A stretch of 64,000 nucleotides of DNA, taken from the NCBI GenBank assembly GCA_036478595.1, contig JAZGEF010000032.1:1-64000 (forward strand). Direction: 5' to 3'. The notes below the pieces were generated by a model. It worked only from the letters and a program-made list of their open reading frames with translations, made no database searches and had not been told where the DNA came from. The stretch's first letter is position 1. Each line of letters starts with the position of its first letter. This document shows positions 25,454 through 34,226 of the stretch, one piece after another. This DNA comes from Granulosicoccus sp036478595 (GTDB lineage: Bacteria > Pseudomonadota > Gammaproteobacteria > Granulosicoccales > Granulosicoccaceae). Made by a program: the position numbers and the translations under genes.

Positions 25454-26362
25454 ATGGGCCTCATCCTTAATCACTGGCGCGGCAATATGCCCTTATGGGT
25501 CAGCTTTTGGCTGATCGCGGTAGTGCCAATGGTGTTAATTAGGCTAGTAGAGCCGCACTGGCTCCAGGCAGTGCCTTTAGACAAACGCTGGGCTGTGCCG
25601 TTGGTGCTGGTTTACGTAGGCTTTGTGCTATTGCTTGTGTTTCCTTGGCAAGCCGTGGGGACACTACGCAGCGCCTTTGAGCACTTTGAACGCAGGGGCA
25701 GATCCCATATTCTGTACGCCGTGCAAGCTGCTGTCATCGCTGGGGGCATTGCTGCTGCCAGTCACAGCCTCTACACCGTGCAGCGCCTAACTGCGTTGCT
25801 TGATCAGCATCGTTTTGATACGAGAGAAGTCGAGCAACGCCCTGTTATTCAAATCAGTGCTACTGACGAATCGGTACTCGCGATAACCGGCGAGCTTGCA
25901 TTTGGTATGACCAAAGAGGTGCGCAGGGTACTGGAATTTAACAATGGCGTCACTATGGTGGTATTGGAAAGCGGTGGTGGTCAGATTTACGAAGGCCGTG
26001 GATTGGCACTGCTGTTTAAAGAAAATGGATTGAACACCCATGTACAAACTCACTGTAGTTCGTCATGCACAACAGCATTTATTGGTGGCGTTAAACGAAG
26101 CTTGGCCACTGATGCCAAGTTGGGGTTTCATCAATACGGACTGGATGCTAACCGACCTCGTCAATCATCAGCCACATACAACCCTCAGGCTGAGCAAGTC
26201 AAAGACGCAGCGCTTTTTATAGAGCAAGGTGTGGATAGTGGATTTACCGACGAGATGTTTGATGCGGGCAGTAACGACATGTGGTACCCCGGCACTGCAA
26301 GGTTGCTTGGCGCTAAGGTTATCCATGAACTTAACGACTCAATGATCGCCTCAAAGAGATAA
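25454..26362 (+). CDS. Membrane-anchored ClpP/crotonase-like protein
   Basis: This 302-residue protein has three N-terminal hydrophobic segments (about 12-30, 47-64, 88-105). A C-terminal ClpP-like domain follows. It contains the ALTGEL-like strand ITGELAFGMTKEV, the Gly-rich turn LESGGGQIYEGRGLA, and HCSSSCTTAFIGG near 195-205, whose serine occupies the ClpP nucleophile position. FHQYG follows and may supply the histidine. This matches an uncharacterised group of predicted periplasmic ClpP-like proteins. The start is uncertain: ATG 25454 is preferred, but GTG 25364 or ATG 25367 would add about 30 residues. It is divergent from the FAD oxidase and ends one base before the convergent permease stop. 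Confidence 0.75.
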   Translation: MGLILNHWRGNMPLWVSFWLIAVVPMVLIRLVEPHWLQAVPLDKRWAVPLVLVYVGFVLLLVFPWQAVGTLRSAFEHFERRGRSHILYAVQAAVIAGGIAAASHSLYTVQRLTALLDQHRFDTREVEQRPVIQISATDESVLAITGELAFGMTKEVRRVLEFNNGVTMVVLESGGGQIYEGRGLALLFKENGLNTHVQTHCSSSCTTAFIGGVKRSLATDAKLGFHQYGLDANRPRQSSATYNPQAEQVKDAALFIEQGVDSGFTDEMFDAGSNDMWYPGTARLLGAKVIHELNDSMIASKR

Positions 26363-27214
26363 CTAGCCTGGGCTTAAGCCGCGTAGCTTTTCGTTGCGTC
26401 GGCGTAGTAGTTCAACGGTGGCCAGCATTCCTACCGACAAGAGCACCAGCAGTGTGGCTACCGCTAATATAGTCGGGCTGATCTGCTCGCGAATACCAGA
26501 GAACATTGCCCAGGGGATAGTGCGTTGTTCGTAGCTACCTATAAACTTCACTACAACCACTTCGTCGAACGAGGTGACAAACGCAAACAGCGCCCCAGAG
26601 ATAACACCGGGGAGTATCAGCGGCACAATCACTTTGAAGAAAGTGGTGGTTGGATTAGCGCCCAATGTGGCAGATGCACGTATTAAACTTTGGTCAAAGC
26701 CTACAAGCGTTGCGGTAACTGTTATCACTACAAACGGTGTAGACAATGCTGCGTGAGCCAGAATAACGCCAAGATGTGTGGAGGCTAAGCCCATATCAGT
26801 ATAGAAAAAGAACATACCCGCAGCTGAGATTATCAGCGGCACAATCATAGGGGATATCAAGATACCCATCACCCAAGTTTTAGCAGGCATCTCGGCGCGG
26901 CTAAGCCCTAGTGCGGCAATAGTGCCTAACGTAGTTGAGATAATGGTTGAAAAAAACGCAATAATAAAACTGTTTTTAACAGCACCTTGCCAATTGAGGT
27001 TAGAGAAAAAATCTCGATACCACTTAAGCGAATAACCTTCCGGATCAAACGTGAGCATCTTTTCGGTAAACGTAAAAAACGGTACCGCATTGAAAGACAA
27101 CGGAATGATCACCAGGATAGGCGCGATGAGGAAGAAAAATATCAAACCACAAATAAACCTGAACAGGTAATACCAAGTGGTTTCGAGTGGGCCTGCGTAT
27201 GCTGGTAATGACAT
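26363..27214 (-). CDS. ABC transporter permease, PotC-like
   Basis: This 283-residue inner-membrane permease has six hydrophobic helices and the ATPase-contact EAA-type loop near ASATLGANPTTTFFKVIVPLILPGV. It is the second permease of a polyamine/opine-type (PotABCD-like) importer and follows the first permease after two bases. It is the last gene of the operon that starts with creatinase. The cargo is therefore more likely creatine or a related guanidino compound than putrescine, though sequence alone cannot decide. Confidence 0.9.
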   Translation of the reverse strand: MSLPAYAGPLETTWYYLFRFICGLIFFFLIAPILVIIPLSFNAVPFFTFTEKMLTFDPEGYSLKWYRDFFSNLNWQGAVKNSFIIAFFSTIISTTLGTIAALGLSRAEMPAKTWVMGILISPMIVPLIISAAGMFFFYTDMGLASTHLGVILAHAALSTPFVVITVTATLVGFDQSLIRASATLGANPTTTFFKVIVPLILPGVISGALFAFVTSFDEVVVVKFIGSYEQRTIPWAMFSGIREQISPTILAVATLLVLLSVGMLATVELLRRRNEKLRGLSPG

Positions 27215-27216
27215 AG

Positions 27217-28491
27217 TTAACCCAACTTCATGTTATCGATGCCGACAATCTTGTCGTACACCAAGTACAAGGCAAATGTGGCTGCAAGCAGTATCGCACC
27301 AAGGGCTGCGGCTAAGCCCCAGTTCAATGACGATTCTAGATGATAGGCAATCAGATTGCTGATGAGTGTACCTGACTGCCCGCCCACCAAAGCAGGTGTA
27401 ATGTAGTAACCAATCGAGAGTATAAATACCAGAATAGCGCCAGCACCGATGCCGGGTATCGTGTTAGGCATATACACCTTGGTGAATGCAGTAAACGGTG
27501 TAGCGCCTAATGAGCGCGCCGCTCGCATGTAGCTTGGCGGTATGGTTTTCATTACGCTATAGAGCGGCAAGATCATAAACGGTAACAGCACGTGCACCAT
27601 CGCGATAATCGTACCCGCTTTGTTGTGGATCATTAACAGTCGATTGGCATCATCCAGCATGCCTGTGGCTACTAACAGGGAATTGATAACACCTTCTTTT
27701 TGCAACAACGCTATCCACGCTGATGTTCGTACCAGTAAGGATGTCCAGAACGGTAGTAACACAAGGATCATCAGCATATTGCTGGTACGGGACTTCAAGA
27801 TAGATAACAAGTAGGCCACTGGGTAAGCCAGCAGTAAGCATAGGCCAGTAATTAGTCCGCTCATCCAAAAGGTACGCCAAAACAGTTTTAGGTACACGCG
27901 TTTACCGGGTTCGTTGAATGCTCGATTACCTTCGCTGTCGTAACCGGCATCGATTGCCGCAAGGTAGTAGGAGTCGGTTGCTTTGCGCATCTCTCGCTGC
28001 ATTACTTGCCAGTATTTCGGGTCGCCCCATTTTTTTTCAGCCTTAATAAAGGCTTCCTTGTAGGGTGGTTCGAATTTTTTCGATTTGCGAGCTGTTTTTC
28101 TGAACATGCTCGAAAAACCGGTTAGCTCGTAGTTGAGCCTACGACCTACTTTGCCAGCGGATTTGTCGTCGTATTTGTCTTCGGCAGATTCTTTGAAGTC
28201 TGCTGCAAGGGCCTTGAATACTGCTTCGCCGGGTATCTCGCCGGACGATGCATCCCACTGTGATAGCAGAGGTGCCGTGTTGGGGAGTGTGTAGGAGACC
28301 ACTTCGTTGTCGACACTGCGCAGCAGCATTGAAATAATTGGTACAAAAAAGGTTAACAAAATGAAGGCAAACAACGGCGCTACTAACAGCAGGGCGCGTA
28401 ATTTGGCTTTGCGCTTGGCGCGGCCAAGGCTGACCTTAAGGGGTGTGCCGTCAACGGTCACAAGCGGTGAATTAGTTGTTGTGTTTGCCAT
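27217..28491 (-). CDS. ABC transporter permease, PotB-like, with long periplasmic insertion
   Basis: This 424-residue permease is far longer than the usual PotB (about 285). After the first helix (LRALLLVAPLFAFILLTFFVPIIS) comes a polar insertion of about 140 residues (roughly 60-200), rich in Lys, Glu and aromatics. Five helices with the EAA loop (RAARSLGATPFTAFTKVYMPNTIPG) follow. Some permeases of marine polyamine-type importers have a similar insertion, which probably contacts the binding protein. It sits between the binding-protein gene, separated by a hairpin, and the second permease. Confidence 0.9.
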   Translation of the reverse strand: MANTTTNSPLVTVDGTPLKVSLGRAKRKAKLRALLLVAPLFAFILLTFFVPIISMLLRSVDNEVVSYTLPNTAPLLSQWDASSGEIPGEAVFKALAADFKESAEDKYDDKSAGKVGRRLNYELTGFSSMFRKTARKSKKFEPPYKEAFIKAEKKWGDPKYWQVMQREMRKATDSYYLAAIDAGYDSEGNRAFNEPGKRVYLKLFWRTFWMSGLITGLCLLLAYPVAYLLSILKSRTSNMLMILVLLPFWTSLLVRTSAWIALLQKEGVINSLLVATGMLDDANRLLMIHNKAGTIIAMVHVLLPFMILPLYSVMKTIPPSYMRAARSLGATPFTAFTKVYMPNTIPGIGAGAILVFILSIGYYITPALVGGQSGTLISNLIAYHLESSLNWGLAAALGAILLAATFALYLVYDKIVGIDNMKLG

Positions 28492-28506
28492 AGTTTTTTG
28501 ATGAAA

Positions 28507-28529
28507 GCGGCCGCCGTAGTGACGGCCGC
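28507..28529 (-). promoter_or_regulatory. Intercistronic GC hairpin after the binding-protein gene
   Basis: GCGGCCG and CGGCCGC pair perfectly around a 9-base loop. In the transcribed (minus) direction the hairpin lies between the solute-binding-protein stop and the first permease start. Only a short, broken T stretch follows, so partial attenuation or 3' end protection is more likely than full termination. Confidence 0.75.
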
Positions 28530-28572
28530 AATCGTTTTAGATCAATTGAATCAACCAGAACGTAGCCGGGGC

Positions 28573-29664
28573 TTAATTAGTCAACCAAGCTTGGAATGAC
28601 TCAGTTAGATCATCAATGTTGTCAGCCCAAAACTCGTAGTTGTAAAGCAAAGTGTGTTCAGCATAGGCAGGAGACGTTGGCATATGTGGCGCCATATCGA
28701 TACCCAAGTCTTTGTGTTTGCCAACCATAGGCGCAGATGATGCACGAGCAGGGCCATACGAGATGTACTTCGCTTGATCGGCAAGGCGCTGAGTATCAGT
28801 TGCAAAATTCAGGTAGGCTAAAACATCAGCTTCGTTCTTGCCGCCAGCTGGAACAACCCAGCCGTCAAGATCGAATACCTGCCAATCCCACATCATTGCA
28901 ATAGGTTGCTTCTCTTCTTCAATTACTGAAAATAAACGTCCGTTGTATGCAGAGGCAATAGTGACTTCGCCATCAGCGAGTAACTGAGGGGGTTGTGCAC
29001 CTTTATCCCACCAGATGACAGAATCCTTGATGGTATCCAGCTTTGCAAAGGCTTGTGCTACACCAGCTTCTGTACCGAGCACTTCATAAACTTTGTCAGC
29101 AGGTACACCGTCAGCAATCAGAGCCCATTCCAGGTTGTTAATTGGTTTCTTTTGCAATGCACGCTTGCCTGGGTACTTGTCTAGGTCGAATATGTCGTTG
29201 ATAGACGTTGGCGGAGTATCACCCACTTTGTCCGTGCGGTAGCCAAACGTTGTAGAGTAAACGATCTGTGGTATGAAGCAGGGGGACACGACGAGGTCAC
29301 CAAAATCTTCCAGAGCAGGTGTGCCATCTGGCGCTGCTGCCAGTACAGCATTGTGATCGATCTCGATTACCAAGCCTTCGTCACAACTCAGGATTGCATC
29401 AGATGCAACCATGTCAACGAGATCCCAAGTAACGTTATTGGCTTCTTGCATCGCGCGAAGCTTTGCAACTGCGCCACCTGCAGAATCATCATTGACGATT
29501 GTGATGTCAGGATTGTTTGCCATGTACGGTGCGTGATAGGCATTTTGTTGGCTGGCTGTATAAGCGCCACCCCAAGAAACAACAACTAAATCTTTAGCTG
29601 ATGCTACGCCTACCATTCCTGCACTCACCGCTACAGCAATGAGAGTACGGTTTAATAATTTCAT
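28573..29664 (-). CDS. ABC transporter substrate-binding protein, PotD/PotF-like
   Basis: This 363-residue periplasmic protein has a Sec signal (cleavage after AGMVGVASA, residue 23) and a mature start KDLVVVSWGGAYTASQQ typical of the polyamine/opine binding-protein family. Other family blocks are AKLRAMQEANNVTWDLVD, the VWWDKGAQPPQLL-like segment at IWWDKGAQPPQLLADGE, and YNGRLFSV. It delivers substrate to the two downstream permeases. It lies 91 bases downstream of the ATPase gene in the creatinase operon, and an AT-rich stretch there may hold its own promoter. Creatine is the inferred ligand. Confidence 0.92.
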   Translation of the reverse strand: MKLLNRTLIAVAVSAGMVGVASAKDLVVVSWGGAYTASQQNAYHAPYMANNPDITIVNDDSAGGAVAKLRAMQEANNVTWDLVDMVASDAILSCDEGLVIEIDHNAVLAAAPDGTPALEDFGDLVVSPCFIPQIVYSTTFGYRTDKVGDTPPTSINDIFDLDKYPGKRALQKKPINNLEWALIADGVPADKVYEVLGTEAGVAQAFAKLDTIKDSVIWWDKGAQPPQLLADGEVTIASAYNGRLFSVIEEEKQPIAMMWDWQVFDLDGWVVPAGGKNEADVLAYLNFATDTQRLADQAKYISYGPARASSAPMVGKHKDLGIDMAPHMPTSPAYAEHTLLYNYEFWADNIDDLTESFQAWLTN

Positions 29665-29755
29665 GTAGAGCTCTCCAAAATAATAATAACTAATAATATT
29701 AAATCCCGATTTTTATATATAGCTTCAACCGGGTTACAAACATTTGCCGGCAGGA

Positions 29756-30874
29756 CTAATTGACTCCATCCAATGCACGACAATCCTCCATTTTCCAACC
29801 GACCTTGGCCGTATCGCCTTCGCGAAGTTGGCCAATCTCGCCTGAATTAGGAATTTTCACAATAAATTCGCTATCACCACACACCACCATACGTGTGCGA
29901 ATGTGATCGCCAAGGTAGATAAGTTCTTCTACTTTGCCTTCAAATACATTGTTGTATTCGGGCCCTGGATTAAGTACTACTCGCTCTGGCCGTATGGACA
30001 AAGTGCTGGATTCACCTACGTTGTCCACATTGACCTTTAACGCGTGTATTGAGTGATTGTTGCCAACATCAACATGACAACTATCACCATCGACAGACGT
30101 GACCTTGCCACGCAGTACGTTGTTTTCACCTATAAATTGGGCAACAAAGGCGTTATCCGGCTTTTCGTATAACGTGGAAGGCGGTGCCAACTGCTGAACT
30201 ATGCCGTCGTCAAACACCGCAATGCGGTTTGACATGGTAAGCGCCTCGCTTTGATCGTGTGTCACGTACAGTACCGTAATGCCGAGATTCTCATGCATAT
30301 GTTTAATTTCGTACTGCATTTGCTCACGCAGGTTTTTATCCAGTGCGCCTAGCGGTTCATCCATTAGTACAACCTCTGGATCGAACACCAATGCGCGGGC
30401 AACTGCTACGCGTTGTTGCTGGCCACCTGAGAGTTGTGCTGGCCGACGATCGCCAAACTCACCTAGCTGCACCATGTCGAGTGCTCTGTTGACTTTCGCG
30501 GTGGTATCGGACTTACTCATGTTTCGCACCTGAAGCGGAAACGCGAGATTTTCGGCTACGGTCATATGCGGAAACAAAGCGTAATTTTGGAACACCATGC
30601 CAATGCCACGTTTGTGAGGAGGTACGTTGTTAATGGGCTGGCCTTGTAAGATTATCTCGCCGTGAGTGGCGGGCTCAAACCCTGCGAGCATCATCAGGCA
30701 TGTCGTTTTGCCAGAACCTGAGGGGCCGAGCATGGTGAGGAATTCACCTTTTTGCATATCAAGGTTGAATTTTTTAACAACTAGCGTGACGCCGTCGTAG
30801 CTTTTTTGTACGTCTACAAAACGTACTAATGGTTCTTCAGTATCAGACATGCGGTTCGGGGACTCGAAGCTCAA
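29756..30874 (-). CDS. ABC transporter ATP-binding protein, PotA-like
   Basis: This 372-residue importer ATPase has Walker A LGPSGSGKTTCL (about 50-61), signature LSGGQQQR, and Walker B VVLMDEPLGALD with the switch histidine in VTHDQSEAL. A C-terminal TOBE-type domain (about 290-365, SIRPERVVLNP and YLGDHIRTRMVV) follows, as in PotA/FbpC proteins. It powers the PotB/PotC-like pair encoded downstream. It is second in the operon, 122 bases after creatinase. Confidence 0.94.
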   Translation of the reverse strand: MSFESPNRMSDTEEPLVRFVDVQKSYDGVTLVVKKFNLDMQKGEFLTMLGPSGSGKTTCLMMLAGFEPATHGEIILQGQPINNVPPHKRGIGMVFQNYALFPHMTVAENLAFPLQVRNMSKSDTTAKVNRALDMVQLGEFGDRRPAQLSGGQQQRVAVARALVFDPEVVLMDEPLGALDKNLREQMQYEIKHMHENLGITVLYVTHDQSEALTMSNRIAVFDDGIVQQLAPPSTLYEKPDNAFVAQFIGENNVLRGKVTSVDGDSCHVDVGNNHSIHALKVNVDNVGESSTLSIRPERVVLNPGPEYNNVFEGKVEELIYLGDHIRTRMVVCGDSEFIVKIPNSGEIGQLREGDTAKVGWKMEDCRALDGVN

Positions 30875-30996
30875 GATTGAAGCAGTTCACGGAAAGGACA
30901 TAATAACATATGGCACAAGTGTAACTTCGTTAAAAACGGCCATTTTGAAGGTCCAGCGGCATATTTTAGGGGCGGAATCGACAAATTTGATGGGAT

Positions 30997-32208
30997 TTAT
31001 CCTTTTACAATAAGATGCTCAGGCCCATACGGAAACCTAGTAATGTTGTCATTACCGTCCTCGGTTATCACGAGGATGTCGTGCTCCCGGTAACCGCCAG
31101 CGCCATTTCGGCCTTCGGGGATCGTCAACATGGGTTCCATCGAGATGACCATGCCGGGTTCCAGCACCGTGTCGCAATCCTCGCGTAGCTCGAGACCCGC
31201 CTCACGACCGTAGTAATGACACAGCACACCAAAGGAGTGCCCGTAACCAAATGATCGATATTGCAGCAGTTGGTATTCTTCGTACATAGAGTTTAGTTCT
31301 TTTGCGATATCACTGCACTTGGCCCCAGGCACCAGCAGCTCTTTGCCACGGTTGTGTACCTGACAATTAACATCCCAGATGTGCATGCTTTCGGTAAGCG
31401 CGGTTTCGCAAAACAGGGTGCGCTCCAACGCAACGTAATAACCTGCCACCATCGGAAAACAATTGAGGCTAAGGATATCGCCTGATTCAATAGGCTTGCT
31501 CGTGACGGGGTTGTGCGCACCGTCTGTGTTCACACCTGATTGAAACCACGTCCACGTATCCAATAATTCTCCATCCGGCCAGCTTCTGGCAATTTCACGG
31601 ATCATAGTTTGACTTGAGTGCAGGGCAATCTCGTGCTCGCCAACACCGACACCAATGGCCTCAACACAAGCAGCCCCTCCTAAATCAGCAATGCGTGCCA
31701 TCTCGGTGATGTGAACGATTTCTTCATTAGATTTGATCATGCGCATCTGCATGGATGCATCGCTGATATCTACAAATTCCATTTGCGGGAAGTGATGCTT
31801 GAGTAGCTCGAGCATGTGGAGGTTAACGTGATCGAATTCGATGCCCAGGCGTTCAACATTACTGGTAAGCCCACTAATGGCGTGAAAGTAATTGTCTTTC
31901 TGCCAATCGGTATAGGTAATGTTATTACCGTAAGTGCGCCGCCAAGGTTGTCCGCCGTCTATGCCTGCGCTGATGCTGGTAAGCGAAGTGTGATCCAACA
32001 GCAATCCGTATCGCCTACCAAATTGGCAGTAGAGGAAGTCTGAGAGATAGCAGATGTTGTGGTATGAAGTGAACAAGGCAGCATCGATATTATGTTCAGC
32101 CATGTAAGCACGAACTGCATCTTGGCGGCGTTGCATTTCAGCATCGCTAAAGGTGGGCTTAGCTTTGGCTCCGTTTCCTTGATAGTCGACTAGTCGTTGG
32201 CGTTGCAT
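30997..32208 (-). CDS. Creatinase (creatine amidinohydrolase)
   Basis: This 403-residue enzyme of the M24 'pita-bread' fold hydrolyses creatine to sarcosine and urea in the cytoplasm. The length equals that of Pseudomonas putida creatinase, and long stretches match it by eye. Examples are IDAALFTSYHNICYLSDFLY, SISAGIDGGQPWRRTYG, the catalytic-His block NTDGAHNPVT, ILSLNCFPMVAGYYVALERT, and YGHSFGVLCHYYGREAGLELRED. These set it apart from Xaa-Pro dipeptidases. I chose ATG 32208 because the pseudomonad enzyme aligns there; a TTG 27 bases upstream is unlikely. It is first in an operon with a complete ABC importer. Sarcosine would need an oxidase such as the FAD protein 6 kb away. Confidence 0.93.
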   Translation of the reverse strand: MQRQRLVDYQGNGAKAKPTFSDAEMQRRQDAVRAYMAEHNIDAALFTSYHNICYLSDFLYCQFGRRYGLLLDHTSLTSISAGIDGGQPWRRTYGNNITYTDWQKDNYFHAISGLTSNVERLGIEFDHVNLHMLELLKHHFPQMEFVDISDASMQMRMIKSNEEIVHITEMARIADLGGAACVEAIGVGVGEHEIALHSSQTMIREIARSWPDGELLDTWTWFQSGVNTDGAHNPVTSKPIESGDILSLNCFPMVAGYYVALERTLFCETALTESMHIWDVNCQVHNRGKELLVPGAKCSDIAKELNSMYEEYQLLQYRSFGYGHSFGVLCHYYGREAGLELREDCDTVLEPGMVISMEPMLTIPEGRNGAGGYREHDILVITEDGNDNITRFPYGPEHLIVKG

Positions 32209-32295
32209 CTGACAATTTCCCGCAGCGTTTAACAAAGAACGCTATGGTTATTTTTGTCAGCCAGTATGTCAACGTGGATGGCGCAGCTAATTCAT

Positions 32296-33462
32296 TTACA
32301 TCAGGATTCTGTCGCGTCTGTATAGCTTTGTTGCTAAGCGTAGTAACAGCAAACCAGCCAGTAGGGTGCCACCCACTGAGAGGAACACATGCAAAGTGTT
32401 GATGTCGTCTTGCAGCACAACCTTTTCGAGTAGTTGGTATTGGCTTAGCATTGGTAGGGCCATGCTCCAAGTGCTAGCACCAAGGCTGAAAAATTGCAGT
32501 AAAAAGAACGGTGCCATCGGTACAATCATCATCAAGCCAAGGTAGGTTTGAGCCTCCTTGGTGCTGCGCGTGTAAGCCGATACGGTAATTAGCGCGGCGG
32601 AAAGAAACACCGTTAAAGGTGAAACCAACATAAATGCTTTAACCAGAGTACTGCCATCAAATCGTAAACCACCACTAATCAACTCTGTAGGGAAGAACTG
32701 AAATAAGCCATAGATGCTTAGTACGGTCAGACAACTGGACATCACAACAAAACAAAGCGTTGCACCAAACTTGCCGTACACCACATCTACTCTATCCAGT
32801 GGTAATGCCAGCAAGGGCTCTAACGACATACGTTCTCGTTCGCCTGCCGTGGTGTCGATGGCGAGATAAAAGCCACCCATTATCATCGACATAATAAATA
32901 GGAACGGCAGTATCGATGCTATTAGCTGACCACTACTGCCATCCTCGGATACATCAAATTCTGTCAGCTCTATTGAATTGAACACCTGTGGATCGATGCC
33001 ACGGTGCTGCATACGCAAACTATTGATGGTGTTTTTATAAGCACCTATTAGGGCGCTGATTTTACGAGCTGCGCGGGTGGAGTCTTTATCCGCATCATTG
33101 ACATAGAGGGTTAATGGGGCAGGGTTAGCCTTGCGCAGTTGTTCGCCAAATTCTGTTGGAATTTCCAACGCGATGTTTATGTCGCCTGCGCGTACTGCTG
33201 CCTCAACATCATCAGCTGCGGTGGTAATGTCGATATTTTTGGAATACAAATATGCTAGCAGGTTTGGCGCAGCTTGTTCGTTTACGACTGCTAACTCCGT
33301 CACCTCATCAAAATCAATAGCGAACTGTTTAAAACTTGCTACTAAGGAGCCACCAATGATAAGTGGTAATAATACTGGGCCAAATAACAAGGCGTAAAAA
33401 AACGTTTGCCGATCACGTAGGTTGTCGATGATCTCTTTGTACATGACAATTAGCGCCTTCAT
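32296..33462 (-). CDS. ABC-2 type transporter permease, NatB-like
   Basis: This 388-residue exporter permease has a first helix near residues 25-45 and a large soluble domain of about 130 residues (TELAVVNEQAAPNLLAYL, VEAAVRAGDINIALEIPTEF), probably outside the inner membrane. Five more helices follow, beginning SILPFLFIMSMIMGGFYLAID. The ERERMSLEPLLALPLDR loop is typical of the NatB/ABC-2 group. Its start overlaps the stop of the ATPase gene by four bases (ATGA), so the two form one exporter. Family members export sodium, drugs or lipids; the cargo here is unknown. Confidence 0.9.
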   Translation of the reverse strand: MKALIVMYKEIIDNLRDRQTFFYALLFGPVLLPLIIGGSLVASFKQFAIDFDEVTELAVVNEQAAPNLLAYLYSKNIDITTAADDVEAAVRAGDINIALEIPTEFGEQLRKANPAPLTLYVNDADKDSTRAARKISALIGAYKNTINSLRMQHRGIDPQVFNSIELTEFDVSEDGSSGQLIASILPFLFIMSMIMGGFYLAIDTTAGERERMSLEPLLALPLDRVDVVYGKFGATLCFVVMSSCLTVLSIYGLFQFFPTELISGGLRFDGSTLVKAFMLVSPLTVFLSAALITVSAYTRSTKEAQTYLGLMMIVPMAPFFLLQFFSLGASTWSMALPMLSQYQLLEKVVLQDDINTLHVFLSVGGTLLAGLLLLRLATKLYRRDRILM

Positions 33463-34226
33463 TGAGACACTTCTGCAGGCGCCGCACCGATCGCTTCAAC
33501 AAACGCATCTTCTAAATCATCGTGCCCTGTGCGGTGGCGAATGCCGTCAAGATCGTCTTCGATGGCAATGGTGCCGTTGGCAATTATGGCAACGCGATCA
33601 CACAGGGCTGCAACCTCTTGCATAATGTGGCTAGAGAACACGATGCAGTGCCCTTGCATAGCCAGCTCTTTGATGATGGCACGCAATCCGCGCGTTGCCA
33701 TCACATCTAAGCCATTAGTCGGCTCGTCAAGCATGATTGTTTGTGGCTGATGCACAAGCGCTCTTGCCAGTGCAACCTTTGTGCGTTGGCCTTGAGAGAA
33801 TCCCATCGCCCGGCGTTCCAGAAACTCAGTCATCTCCAGTTGTTCGGCCAGTTCATTTACACGTGATTGCGCTTTAGCCTTATCCAGGCCGCACAAACGC
33901 GCGTAGTAAGTGATGTTTTCTCGTGCGCTAAGCCTTGGATAGATGCCTGCGTTATGCGGCATAAACCCAAGTTGCTGACGTACCTTAAGTACATCGGCAC
34001 TGATATCAAGCCCGTCTATAGTGGCGGTGCCACCATCGGGATGTACCAGCGTTGCAAGTATTCGCAAAGTGGTGGATTTACCTGCGCCATTAGGGCCAAG
34101 CAAACCAGTGACTGAACCATCGGCTGCAGAGAACGATACCTCTTTCACCGCTTTAACTTGCTCACGTTTAAACAAACCACTACCCGGTTTATTAAACGCT
34201 TTTTCCAATTGCTCAGCGTTTATCAC
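33459..34226 (-). CDS. ABC transporter ATP-binding protein, NatA-like
   Basis: This is a 255-residue exporter ATPase. Walker A is LLGPNGAGKSTTLR, the signature is the non-canonical FSQGQRTKVALARAL, Walker B is TIMLDEPTNGLD, and the switch histidine is in FSSHIMQE. The domain order and the GLDISADVLKVRQQLGFMPH block match NatA. I chose the GTG at 34226, which overlaps the upstream hydrolase stop (GTGA). Starting upstream would add a Cys-rich run unlike the family. It works with the NatB-like permease encoded next. Confidence 0.93.
   Translation of the reverse strand: MINAEQLEKAFNKPGSGLFKREQVKAVKEVSFSAADGSVTGLLGPNGAGKSTTLRILATLVHPDGGTATIDGLDISADVLKVRQQLGFMPHNAGIYPRLSARENITYYARLCGLDKAKAQSRVNELAEQLEMTEFLERRAMGFSQGQRTKVALARALVHQPQTIMLDEPTNGLDVMATRGLRAIIKELAMQGHCIVFSSHIMQEVAALCDRVAIIANGTIAIEDDLDGIRHRTGHDDLEDAFVEAIGAAPAEVSQ

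Noticed and set aside
30997..32208. Annotating the M24 protein as Xaa-Pro aminopeptidase
   Set aside because: Length and long specific blocks match creatinase much better than prolidases or aminopeptidases.
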